From Syngnathus acus (Eukaryota > Chordata > Actinopteri > Syngnathiformes > Syngnathidae): DNA of 64,000 nucleotides. Below the pieces are notes generated by a model that saw only the letters and a program-made list of their open reading frames with translations, did not search any database and had not been told where the DNA came from. Both the position numbers and the translations under genes were made by a program. Numbering within the stretch: position 1 is the first letter of the stretch; the number at the start of each line of letters is the position of its first letter. The stretch lies in the NCBI RefSeq assembly GCF_901709675.1, contig NC_051092.1, positions 379,501 through 443,500 on the forward strand, written 5' to 3'. Shown piece by piece: positions 1-11,025 of this stretch.

Positions 1-751
1 AAGCCTCGCAGCAGCCGCAACTCCAGCATAGGTCCGTTGGCGCCTTTATCAGCGTTGAGGAGCACCTTCAGTTCTCTCTGGCTCTCGTTTCACGCGTTCT
101 TTCTGCTGGCGTGCAGAAGCGTTTGTGGTGTGTCAGAACTACTGTCCTCCAGAAGGTTACGTGCCCAACATGTCCAACCCTCTGCTGGATCACTCCTATG
201 GTAACGGCAGATGAATCATTTATAATGATTAAGTCAAGTTTGTTTTTCACAATTGGATGAGCGTATTCTAACGATGAGTGTTTTTCGTTCCGGAAATGTG
301 CCGTGATTTTTGTGCAATTCCTGAACAAGTTGTGATGAGAAATGTGATCGTTTCCTATGGCACATTGGTTTACAGAAGCCTGGTGTTCTTTATTCGATAT
401 TTTTTAATCAGATGTAGACTTCAACCAGTTAGAAGGTCCAAACCGCATCATTGTTCCCTTCCTGGCGTGCGGCGACCTTAGCGCCTTTGATTCCGACAGA
501 ACCTACCCTCTGCAGGTGAAGTCGCACTTGATGACAAATGCTCAGTGAATGCCCTTCAAATTTGACTTGGCTCAAATTTCCTGCAGCTGGACGCCAGCAA
601 GGCGTACCGGTACACGCCCCCTACCCAGCCGCCCATCAGCCCCCCTTACCAGCAGGCCTGCCACCTCCGCAAGAACAACCTGCTCTCCAAGGAGGAGCCT
701 CCTTCTGCAACTGGGCCGCAACAGAGCCGAGACCAGGCGCAGGCCGACTGA
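1..751 (+). CDS. ftsj1: ftsj1, tRNA 2'-O-ribose methyltransferase, 3' part (partial at window edge)
   Basis: Four coding exons can be joined in frame: 1-31, 117-200, 412-515 and 587-751 (stop TGA 749-751), with GT/AG at every junction. The joined protein reads as the C-terminal part of FTSJ1: [13 protein letters not shown], a [11 protein letters not shown] segment, [11 protein letters not shown], then [14 protein letters not shown] close to the end. FTSJ1 2'-O-methylates ribose in the anticodon loop of several tRNAs. The catalytic Rossmann domain lies upstream of the window, so activity cannot be judged. No frame break is seen. The segment from 32 to 586 outside the exons is intronic. A likely cleavage signal follows at 929-934. 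Confidence 0.9.
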
Positions 752-928
752 GTTTTAGAAGCATTGATGGCACCGGCTCATGTTTTAAATGGTTTTTATT
801 TGAGGGCTTTGCTTTCTACGTCCATTGTTTGTCTGTGTGCCCTGACTGACCACTGACTTGCGAGTGTGGCTGCTCAGAATCTTGCCCAAAACTTCTTATT
901 TGGAGTTCAGGAAAATGAGTCGATGGAT

Positions 929-934
929 ATTAAA
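929..934 (+). terminator. Polyadenylation signal ATTAAA of ftsj1
   Basis: ATTAAA lies about 180 bases after the ftsj1 stop codon, in an A/T-rich stretch and before the next promoter region. This is a common variant of the vertebrate signal. The assignment rests on position. Confidence 0.5.
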
Positions 935-1099
935 AAGTGTTTTGCACTTATTTTTTTAAGACCACAGTGGAAACAAAAAAAACATTTTATAGAAATTCAG
1001 ATTTGATTTTTTAAGGCTTGGTTCACAACGTTTTAAATGCTGTGTTGTTGAAAAGATTGGAAAAGCTTCGACTCGACCACTTCCTGGTTTGCCTACGTG

Positions 1100-1107
1100 T
1101 GACGTCA
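1100..1107. promoter_or_regulatory. Full CRE palindrome TGACGTCA in the putative brd1 promoter
   Basis: The perfect eight-base CREB/ATF palindrome lies about 340 bases before a strong splice donor (CAG|GTGAGG at 1439), in a GC-rich stretch between ftsj1 and brd1. A second similar half-site follows at once. The position fits the promoter of a non-coding first exon of brd1. The motif is seen; factor binding is inferred. Confidence 0.5.
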
Positions 1108-1129
1108 TGACGCAGAGGACTGGCAGCCG

Positions 1130-1438
1130 CATTGTTGTTGGGGGAAGAGACGCGAAGCAGAGCAGAGCAGAGCAGAAGCGCAGCTCGACAGCTCGGCCCG
1201 AGCACCGCAACGATCTAGCGCCAGCACAGCCACCAAATTTGCTGGCGCCGTCGAATTCTTTGCGGCCCGGGCCTTGTGTCGCTCTGGATACTCGGCGGAT
1301 CTGCTCGGTTCTCGTTGGGTTGGGCAGCGAGCGCCGGCTGGATGCGGATTTAACCTAACCGCCGCTGGGGCTCCGCAGGCCTCGACGCCATTGCTACTAG
1401 TCCTGCTCTCCTAAAGCGGAATTCCCGATCAAATTCAG
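1130..1438 (+). other. brd1: Probable non-coding first exon (5' UTR) of brd1
   Basis: A GC-rich stretch downstream of the CRE ends in CAG|GTGAGG (donor GT at 1439-1440). No open frame runs into the next gene. Candidate acceptors before the brd1 start codon are at 2536-2537 and 2587-2589. The 5' boundary is a guess. Between 1439 and 2600 the presumed intron carries a T run (about 1541-1558) and a C-rich tract (about 1604-1630), and nothing else that I recognise. Confidence 0.4.
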
Positions 1439-2600
1439 GTGAGGTTAGCCTCGGTACAACCTTTTCATGTCCCCTCGTCTATCACCAAGCCCGGGTGGTC
1501 GTCAGACATAAATGTTGACAGCAGGGAGGATGTGACAACTTTTTTTTTTTTTTTTTTTTAAATCCCCCCGTGGGTTTTTCTTGTTGTGTTGGTCGCCATA
1601 TTGCCCCCCCCACCCCCCCCCCCCCCGCCCTCACTGTTCCTTTGAGCAGGCTAACCGCGGCTAGCGACCTCGACCGAGCGTTTATCCGAGACACGGTGGG
1701 GCTTTTGGCTCTACTAAACATTAAAACAACTTTTCCCGGTAAGGCATTTCCCAGGTGGTGGGACTGTTGCGTTCTAAAACAAAACGGCGTCTTGGCCGAG
1801 CGGACATTAGCCGCGTTTGCTAACTTGTCCACGTTCGATCAGAGGGGTCGAGCCGGCGGAGGCAAGCTGGGGTCGCTGCGGAGGAGCGGAGCACCCCGCC
1901 TCCTTTCTTTCTTTCTTTCTTCGTCACGCTCCTCACAATAACCGCTTCGAAGAGAAGTAAAAAAAAAAATTGGCCTAGTGAAGGGGGAAAAAACAACTTT
2001 TCTCGTACTGCTACTTTCCAACTAAAGCGAGATAGATTTCTTTTGAATTGTGGCGGCCATGTTGTATCTGAAGTACACTGTTTAGTGATGTGACAGCACA
2101 GCAATGCACAAACTCAAGTGAGGCGAGACGGAAGGAACCATGTGACTGACCCAGTGAACTTGTAATCATCTTACTCGTGCACGAGCCCAGCTCAAGTTGT
2201 TTGTTGTGCTGCCACCTCGTTCGGTGGGGAGAGAGGAAAGACTATGTGATCACTTGTGAAGTTCATACATTTCTGCTCAAATAAAACACTGAAATTTGAG
2301 ACCATGTAGTAGAAATGTTACTATTCACTCATCTGTTTTCTTGTGATCACTAGACTCCCATAAACATCACATTGAAGAACCAAAAGGAGACGCTTGCTTG
2401 CACACTTCTCCAAATCAGAAAAACAAACATTGTATAAGATTGTACCATCGTGCGGACGGCCGAGTTGATCTGTCAGCCAAGCGTCGATTTTTACCCCTGT
2501 CTAAAACGTTCCCCTGGCGGCTTGGCTGTGTTTTCAGAAGTGGCGATGAGCAAACCCACTCAGCGGTTTTCCACTCTTTGATTTGGCAGCGTGTGGCGGC

Positions 2601-5600
2601 ATGAAGAAGAAAGCCCGGCACCAGCGCCCGGCGGCGCCCAAGCGTGACTCGTCGCCCATCAAGCCGTCGCCCAACCGGGAGACGCTGACCTACGCGCAGG
2701 CCCAGCGGATGGTGGAGCTGGAGGTGGACGGCCGCGTGCACCGGCTGAGCATCTACGAAAAGCTGGACGTGGTCGGCGACGACGACCCCACGGCGCAGGA
2801 GATCCTGGAGTGCAACAGCAACAAGGAGAAACCACGAGAAGCCCCGACAGGTCCCGGTGCGCTCGGCGCGCCTGCAAAACAGCCAGCGCAAGAAAAACGC
2901 CGCTCTGGCGGCACCGCCACGCGGGGGCACCAACCCCGCCGCCCCGCCGGAGCCCCGAGTGAGGACGGTGGAGTACAACCTGCCCGTGGTGCCCAAGAGG
3001 CCGGCGGCGTATTACACCTACGCCGAGCGGACGGCGGAGAGGAGCTGGACGAGGAGGTGGAGTACGACATGGCGAGGAGCATACGCCTGGCTGGAGCTGC
3101 TCAACGAGAAGCGCAAGAGCGACGGCATCGGCCAGGTGTCCAGCAACCTCTTTGAGTTCCTCATGGACCGCTTTGAGAAGGAGTGGTACGCCGCCAGCGC
3201 TGGGCCGCTGCGAGCCGCCGCGCTCGACTGGTGGACGAGGACGCCGTGTGCTGCGTGTGCATGGACGGCGACGGCGCCGACAGCAACGTCATCCTCTTCT
3301 GCGACGCCTGCGACATCGCCGTGCACCAGGAGTGCTACGGCGTGCCCTACGTGCCCGAGGGCCGCTGGCTGTGCCGCCACTGCTTGCAGCGCCCGGCGCG
3401 GCCCGCCGACTGCGTTTTCTGCCCCAACCGGGGCGGCGCCCTCAAGAGGACGGACGACGGGCGCTGGGGCCACGTGGCCTGCGCCCTGTGGGTGCCCGAG
3501 GTGGGCTTCTCGGACACGGTCTTCGTGGAGCCCATCGACGGCGTGCGCAACATCCCGCCCGCCCGCTGGAAGCTCACCTGCTACCTGTGCAAGGAGAAGG
3601 GGGCGGGCGCCTGCATCCAGTGCGACCGGGTCAACTGCTACGCCGCCTTCCACGTCAGCTGCGCCCAGAAGGCCGGCCTCTTCATGAAGATGGAGCCCGT
3701 CGGGGAGGAGACGGCGCCGGGCGTCAAGAAGACGGCCTACTGCCGCAGCCACACGCCCGACGGCTGCGACCGCCGTCCGCTCAACGTCTACGAGGAGCCG
3801 CACCCCGAGAACGGCGCCGTTCGCCACAAGCGCAGCGAACGGCGCGGCAGGGCCCGCGCCAAGGCCTGGTGCAAGAAGCGCAGCAAGCGGCCCGAGCCTC
3901 CGGCCCGGCCCCGGCCGGAACCACCGAGGCGGCGCCGCCCGCCGACCCCGCCGGGCCCAGCATCACCTCCTCCAGGTTGGCTGGCGCGTTGCCACTTCGC
4001 GGGTGGATTGAAAGAGCCTGCTCGGATTAACATCTCTGGCCTCTTTCAGTCTGGACACCATCCTGAACCAGGTGGCCGTGCAGAGGAAGCGTCCCTTTGT
4101 GGAGCGCGTCCTGAGCTACTGGGTGCTCAAGAGGCAGTCCAGGAACAACGTGCCGCTCATCCGCCGCCTGCAGGCCAACCCCAGCCAGGCGCCCAAGTCC
4201 ACGTCGGCGGTAAGCGGCCAGCCGCGTTTGAGCCTGCGGCGCGTGGACCCGCCGTTATATTTGGGGTGGTGGTGGTGGTCGCTTCAGGAACGCACGGAGA
4301 GCAACCGGGCCCTGAAGGAGCAGCTGAAGGAGTGGCATCGACTCCGACACGACCTGGAGCGAGCGCGTTGCTGCTGGAGCTCATCAGAAGAGGGAGAAAC
4401 TCAAGAGGGAGGAGGTAGGCGGAGCTACCAGCAGCCACATGCCTCGGCGTCAATAAGGAGACGTTGACAGCTGCAGCCTTTGAGAATCTTTTTTTTTTTC
4501 AAATTTTTTTTTTTATCTTTCCTTACAGCCAACACTTTATGCTTGCAGTTTTTGTGTGTTCTTGCTCTCTCTCTCTCTCTCTCTCTCTCACTGCAAATCA
4601 AAGCAGCTCTTTTCACACGTCGGCATTTCTTTTGCTCGCCAGGTGAAGCTGCAGCAGTCGGCGCTGGAGGTCCAGCTGACGCCCTTCAACATCCTGCTGA
4701 GGGCTGTGCTCAGTCAGCTGCAGCAGAAGGACCACTACAATGTCTTTGCTCAGCCCGTCAGCACCAAGGAGGTCAGGTTTATTTATTTTTGTATTTGTCC
4801 TCTCCCCGGTCCCCCTGAACCAATGGTATTCCTCCCCCGTCGCAGGTCCCGGACTACTTGGACCACATCAAGCAGCCCATGGACTTCTCCACCATGAGGA
4901 CTCGGATCGACGCTCACATTGTACCGCAGCCTGGACCAGTTTGAGGGCGACTTTGACCTGATCATCGCCAACTGCATGAAGTACAACGCCAAGGAGACCT
5001 TCTTCTACAAGGCGGGCCAGAGGATGCAGGACCTGGGCGGCGCCATCCTGCGCCGCGCCCGCAAGGAGGCCGACCGCATCGGCTTCGACTTCTCCAGCGG
5101 GTTGCTGCTGCCCGAGGCCCCCAAAGCGGAGACGCCGCCGCCCTTCGCCTGGGAGGACGGTGAGTCAGTCGCTTCCCGGGAACCTCCGAGCGAGCGCCGC
5201 GCTAGTGTCGGCGTCCGAAAGCTCCGAGCGCACGTGAGACGAGTCGGGCTTTGTAAGACCGCCGTAGTTTGGTCTACCGCCGTCCGTATAAGATTCAAAA
5301 GGGTCCTTCTACAGGGCTTCATCGCAAAACCCCTGGCCAAAATCCAGGCATCCGCAAAGAAGGCTTGCTTAATTTGAGATGGAAACGTCTCTACACACCT
5401 AGCCTCTGGAATTTCTGCAGGGTGGGACTTTCCAGAGTAGTGGAGAATCCACAAGAACCCGCCGACTTCTTTTTCTCTCTCTGTCGCCGAAAGACCAACA
5501 TGTTGTGAGTGTGAAGCACTTGGGAAAGCTAAAGGCAAAGTCAGGCCAAAAATGAGTCCAATCGCGGCATTCTCGACGTTCGCCCCTCTTGTGAGGGGGC

Positions 5601-8494
5601 GGCCCTTTTGCCACGCGCTGGCCACAGAAAATGACATTTCGGGTCCCGAGCGACGGCGCTGCGATGGCTTGGGACCTGGCCGGCGACCGTCGTGTCCTTT
5701 TCTGTCCGTGGCAAAATGGCCTCGCCCCCTCAGATCGTTTCAAGGTCCACAAACCAAACGACCGGTTGGTCCGCACACAACTAAGAGCATTTTTGGCTCG
5801 ACTTCCCCTTTGAGCGGATAGTAGTTCCGATCAAGAGCGGTCGGTGCTTTGCCCCCATCCTAACCCTTTTTGAGGGCTGTCGCAAATCCGCACTGGCGAC
5901 AGCAGAGCCGCTGCGCCACCGCAGTCCGTAAACGTGCTGGATGGAAGATGACGGTGCCTTTCCTGTCGCCCAGTGGACCGCCTGCTGAGCCCCTCGTACC
6001 GCCGCCTGACGCCGCTGGAGGATCAGCTGAAGGAGCTGCTGCAGAAGCTGGACCTGAGCGCGGCCATGAAGAGCAGTCCGTCTCGCAGCAAGAGGCTCAA
6101 GCTGCTCAAGAAGACCATCACGGACGTTCGGAGCGAGATGAGCCTCGAGAAGCCGCCGCCACCGCCGCCACCCCGAGCTTCCGGAATCTCCCCACGCTCC
6201 CGACTTGAAGGCCTCCGCTCCTCCGACGCTCGAGGCGTCGACGCCGTTGGAAGTGCCGCCTCCGCCTGACCCGGGGCCGCCCTCCCCGAACCCGGCGAAG
6301 CCCGCCGCGGAACCGGCCGGCTTCACTCGCACCTCATCTACCTCAGCGCCCTGCCACGGGCTCAACGGGCACCTCGGCGACGGCGAGGAAGCCGCGCCGC
6401 GGACCGACGGCCTCTCGCGCAGGTCCAAGAGCGTCAGTCCGCAGAAGCCCCCCAGAGACGACGGACAGGAGGCGTCGGCCGTCCCCTCGCCACCGGGCGC
6501 CAAGACCTTCCTGTCGGTGGTTATCCCTCGGCTAGAGACGCTCCTGCTGCCCAAAAAGCGGCCGCGAAGCAGCAGCGTCGACGGCGAGGAAGACGGCCAG
6601 TCGCCGTCAAGCGTCTGGGCACGGGTAAAGTCTCTCGCGTCGGCACCGGCCGGATGCCCGTGAGCAGTCAAAGCGTTGACAAGCCGGTTGCTCTCCGCAG
6701 GGTTGGCCAACGGTTTTGTGGAGGAGGAGGAGGAGGAGGAGGAGGAAACCTCGGCGGCACCGCCGCCGCCGCGATTGCTGGAGCCTCGACGCCGCTGCGC
6801 CTCCGAGTCCAGCATCTCCTCGAGAGTCCCGCCGGGTGCCAGGTGAGGGCGCCGTGGGCCTGGTTGTTTGCCCGCTCTCGCTGAAGTCAAACGTTCATGC
6901 ACAAAATGAGCTGGAGTGGAAATGTGACCGTCGTTAAAGAAGACAAATAACGTTTACAAATCGTCTGGCGCTGTGGCGAGAAGGTTCCGTCTTGCGTTAT
7001 TCCTTCGTTGGCGGGATTGCTGTGTTGACACTTATCTCCCCCCTTTCAGCTCAGAGGCGCTCTTCAAAAGTGCCAAAGGGCAACCGACGGCTCCGCGCAA
7101 GCCGGCGGACGACGACAAAAGCGCTCCCGCGTCTTGCGGCGACAACGGAGAGCTCAGCCACGCCGTCAAGGCGTCGTCAGGTGACTGCGCCGCTCTTTCC
7201 GCCGCTTGCGCTTGCTTGCTTGGCTGGAGAAACAGCAGCTCAAATTGGGACATTCACGCGCCCGGGCTCCCCTCAGACGCACGCCGCGGTTGCCTCGTTG
7301 TTGAACGCCGTCTGAGTAGATCTATTATTTATTTCTCCACCTATTTATTAGTTGGCGGTGTGCAACAGAGGCTTAGTGAGTTGTTGCGCAGAACATGTGT
7401 GACAGGAAGTCCAAGACAAAGTGTTTGACTTGCCTTCAAAGTAGTTGATGTCAAATAATAAAGTGGCCGTGACGCTTGGCTTGGCTCGACCGGAATTGTG
7501 TCCATCTGCTCTGCATGTTTACGCGCCGGCAAAGTGACAACGGCGGCGGCGGCTGCGGGAGGCCGGCGGCTGCGGCGGGAGGGCGGCGGCTCGCGCGTCA
7601 ACATTTTCGCCTCGTTCTTTGATATTAGAGACAACGACGGCAATGATTGCGTGCCGGGGGGGCCAAACGTCCAAAAAGCAAATGGCCGGCGGGCGGTCCC
7701 GGGTTTGATCCCAAACGTTTCCATCCTCACGCTCAACATCCTATTTGAGTGCGTAATTGACCTGTGTTGTTCCCGTAGAGGCGTGGAAGCCCTCGGCCGC
7801 CTTCCCCTTTGTTGCGGAGCCTCTTAAGCTAGTTTGGGCTAAATGTAGCGGATATCCCTTCTATCCCGCCCTGGTGAGTGACTTGCCAAGCCAGCCGCCA
7901 CGCCTCATCAGCCATCAGCCCCTCCCCCACCCTCCGTGCCATCGTGCCTGCTTGTGATTGGTGGTCGCCGGTTTGCATGCTCGCCGCTCCGGACCAGGGC
8001 GCCGTCCGTCCTCCTTCCTCGCCAACCCGCTCACCTTTCGGCGTGTTCTCCGCCGCAGATCATGGAGCCGCCGGCGCGGAGGACGAGGCGGCGCCGGCGC
8101 AAAGGGGCGGGGCGGAGCTGCCCCCGCCCGCCGCGGGACGTGCTCCGAGCCGGCGAGCGGATGCAGTTCAGGTCCGCAGAGAAACTCTTCCTCGTCCACT
8201 TCTTCGACAGCAGGCGCAGCTGGTGAGACGCAAAATGTTGGAGCGAGCGCCTCGGGGCTGTGATTCCCCCCAAAACGTAGTTTGGCTTGAAGGTCTCAAA
8301 CATGGTGCCGCCCCTCCAGGCAATGGCTTCCTAGATCCAAGATGTCTCCGTTCGGCATGGACCACACTCTGGACCGCGTCAAGCTGCTGGAGTCTCGCCG
8401 CTCTCACCTGCACAAGTCGGTGCAACGAGCCTTCGAGCGGGCCATGAAGCACCTCCACCAGCACCGCTGTGGCGGCAGCAACACTCAACACTGA
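2601..8494 (+). CDS. brd1: brd1 (BRPF2), bromodomain-PHD-PWWP scaffold of the HBO1/MOZ acetyltransferase complex; several apparent frame breaks
   Basis: Eleven coding exons with GT-AG borders: 2601-3975, 4050-4209, 4288-4414, 4643-4771, 4846-5159, 5974-6624, 6701-6842, 7050-7180, 7779-7873, 8059-8222, 8320-8494 (stop TGA). Order of domains: the BRPF N-terminal motif [16 protein letters not shown]1 (CCVCMDG...NVILFCDAC...HQECYG); zinc knuckle and PHD2 ([23 protein letters not shown]); bromodomain with the acetyl-lysine Asn in [10 protein letters not shown]; a linker with [12 protein letters not shown]; a PWWP domain ([29 protein letters not shown]). MDRFEKE, GHVxCALW and TPxGCxRRPLN favour BRD1 over BRPF1 and BRPF3. 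BRD1 links HBO1/MOZ-type acetyltransferases to H3 for H3K14 acetylation. At least nine one-base frame changes occur (near 2829, 3048, 3070, 3080, 3190, 4364, 4388, 4919, 6608), all with the protein conserved on both sides. Fish may keep two brd1 copies; which one this is cannot be told. Confidence 0.9.
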
Positions 8495-8741
8495 CGCCCA
8501 CGTCTGCCTTTGGCGTCGCCCTCTCCTGCTTTCGGGAGCTTCCCAGCGCCTGGAATCGCGCACAAACCTCACACGTACTGTAGCCGGCGGCGGCGGCGGC
8601 CATCTTGTCCGGCCCCGAGACCTATGCAACGTCGACACTTTGCTGACGGGAGGATGAATGTGCCCACGAGACTGACCACCTCACATCTGCTGCAACTATC
8701 TTACTGCCACGAAGACCGTGTGTGTGCGTGCATGTTTGCCA

Positions 8742-8775
<34 letters not shown>

Positions 8776-9460
8776 CAGCCTCCTGTAAATAGAGGTCCTG
8801 ACCTGACACTAATTTATTCCCATCCTCTCGTCATCAGATATCTTGAGGCGACATGGGCCGCCGCCATCTTGTGGTGCTATCTCGTTCATTCATACTTCAT
8901 CAGTTGAACTTTTTTTAAGTTATTGACTACTCAAGCTATGACGACTTTGGCATCAGTTGTTTTTGTTTTTTATGATAAAGTATGTTTTTACACGACTACT
9001 CGTTTGTACATATTTCTATCAAATCTATTGACATGCTCATTGTTTGAAGTGGTGCAAAATCAAGTTCAACTTTTTTTTTTAATAATGGGCCTTAGTGTGT
9101 GTGTGCGTGTGTTTTCGAACTACAGGGGCAAGCAGAATGTGCCTGCACTTATTTATTGTAAAGCAGATCTTATATAAATGTTTATGAATGACTTTCTAGA
9201 TTATAGTGAGACGATAGTGGGGGGGGGGGGGTCGAGTTGGCGCCAGGTGGCTCCACTTCCTGCTTTCTTCTCTTGTGCGTGCGTCACCTGTGTTGTGCGT
9301 GTAAATAGTTTTGGTACTTTAGCTCTGGGAATCAAACAAAAAAAGTCATAACCAACGGGAGTCGAAAACAGCCAACACCGTGGCTTTGTTTTTGTTTTGT
9401 TTTTTTATTTATTTTATACTAAAACACTCAAAAATTAAAATTTGCATTGAATCATTGTGT
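8495..9460 (+). other. brd1: Probable brd1 3' UTR with ATTAAA signal at 9434-9439
   Basis: No open frame of interest follows the stop codon. The stretch becomes A/T-rich and has a TG dinucleotide tract at 8743-8770 and a G run near 9219-9230. An ATTAAA lies at 9434-9439, 940 bases after the stop. Length and composition fit a vertebrate 3' UTR. The end point is inferred. Confidence 0.45.
8743..8770. repeat. (TG)n microsatellite
   Basis: About fourteen TG units run uninterrupted just downstream of the brd1 stop codon, probably inside its 3' UTR. Confidence 0.9.
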
Positions 9461-10279
9461 CTATTGAAGTGTTTGTATTTGATTACGGGTGAAGAGTCCA
9501 GTTGGCCTTCGTTGGTTTTCTTTCAACTGCAACGCATTTTGATGAGGTTGGATTATTTGACAGCCTACGGCGCCCCAGACATGACAAAACACATTGCACG
9601 ACATTATAGTAAGTAGCCTTTCACGTCGTCATAGCGCACCTGTTGCAAAGAATGTTTGCCCTCTAAGGTTAATATTATCTTGTAACGACGACGACAACAT
9701 AGGTTTCGTTTGACTTAAAGGGTCGAAGGGGATCCACCGAAAGAAGGAGACAAAGTAAACAAGTCTCCATTGCCACCTGATTATCAAGGCAATTGAAATG
9801 TGAGGCCAACAGTTGTTTTTTTTGTTTTTTGGACTCTTCGAACAGCCAGAGGTCAACTGCGTAAGTGATTAATGTTATTTTTTCTTACAATGTATTTTAA
9901 TGCTCTAAAAGCTTTGACGCCATAATTCTAAACTGACATTATTTTTCTGTATTTTAAAATAGTTACATTACGTTATTTTAAATATTGATTTACTACAATA
10001 GTATTTCAGGCACTGATTCCGTAGTGACATCAAATAAACATTTCAAATCGTGAATCTGTAAAATAAAAGCGTTGTACCCATAAAACCAAAATAATTTAAA
10101 ATGTTCAGTACCTGTAATTAAAAAAAACGTTTCTTTTTTTTTTCAATCACATTTTGCCACTTAATACATTTTTAAAATGAATTTAATGACATTTGAAACG
10201 ATTTAAATTTTGCTACCTCTTGTAGAATGATCAAAAAATATTGCATTCTATATTCGATTGCTTTTGTTTGTGCATGGGC

Positions 10280-10460
10280 ATGTGTGTTAATGAAAGCGCT
10301 AATGAATTGGCAGTGAAGAAGAAACCTGCGCTTCTTTCCATACTTTCCCCTCTCAAGATGGTCGTGCTGATGGCCAGCAGCCTAATGAACCAATCAGGAA
10401 GCTCCGCTGCGAGCTAATGAATTAGCTGACAGGGCTAACGAGGCCGTTAATATGACACGA
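10280..10460. promoter_or_regulatory. Candidate regulatory element rich in homeodomain TAAT cores
   Basis: Within about 180 bases there are TTAATGA, three CTAATGA copies, a paired-class P2-type site TAATGAATTA at 10415-10424, GTTAATATG and an ACCAATCAG CCAAT-box-like site. The surrounding DNA is less simple than the A/T-rich flanks. Density and spacing suggest an enhancer, but no conservation test was possible. Confidence 0.3.
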
Positions 10461-10680
10461 TGCGCTTCCTCCGTGCTGTCCCCCCTGACCGTTTTCTGCA
10501 ATCTGTCTTTAGTTACATTTCTACGTTTATTATTTGGGTTTATTGATGTTTTATTTCTTCCACAGTTTAAAGTGCATTGCCATTGATCAGACACATCTTT
10601 GAGATTTTTTTTCTCTCCTGCTGCTTAAGTGGTGGTGGTGGTGGTGGTTGGGGGGGCGGAGAAAATTATTTGCAAATATA

Positions 10681-11025
10681 TTTTAGAGCACAGGTGTCAA
10701 ACTCAAGGCCCGGGGGCCAGATACGGCCCGCCACATCATTTTATGTGGCCCGCGATGACAAAATTGTGAATCAAATTCGTGTCATTACTAGAATTGCAAA
10801 TTGTCTTCACTTTTAATAATACCTTTTTTTTTTAAATATTTGACCAGTTTCTACTCGTCTGATTTGAAAACGAGTTATTTGTCAGTTTGTTTTGTAGCTT
10901 TTACTGTATATAATATGAGGTGCTCATACATTGATTTGGGTTGACAGTCAGAATGGCCCTCCGAAAGAAGCTACGACTACAATGCGGCCCGCCAAAAAAA
11001 TGAGTTTGACACCCTTGTTTTAGAG
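10681..11025. mobile_element. Non-autonomous hAT-type MITE with 8-bp target duplication
   Basis: The element runs 10689-11017 (329 bp). Its ends are inverted: CACAGGTGTCAAACTC at the left, and at the right the reverse complement of CAAGGGTGTCAAACTCA. It is flanked on both sides by the identical octamer TTTTAGAG (10681-10688 and 11018-11025). Both ends continue into GGCCCG/GCGGGCC-like sequence. Eight-base target duplications and CA-G/GTGTC ends are typical of hAT transposons. No transposase frame is inside, so it would need a helper in trans. Confidence 0.85.

Noticed and set aside
2415-2996. Long minus-strand open frame opposite brd1 exon 1
   Set aside because: It is a GC-rich shadow of the brd1 coding strand, with no family match and no splice logic.
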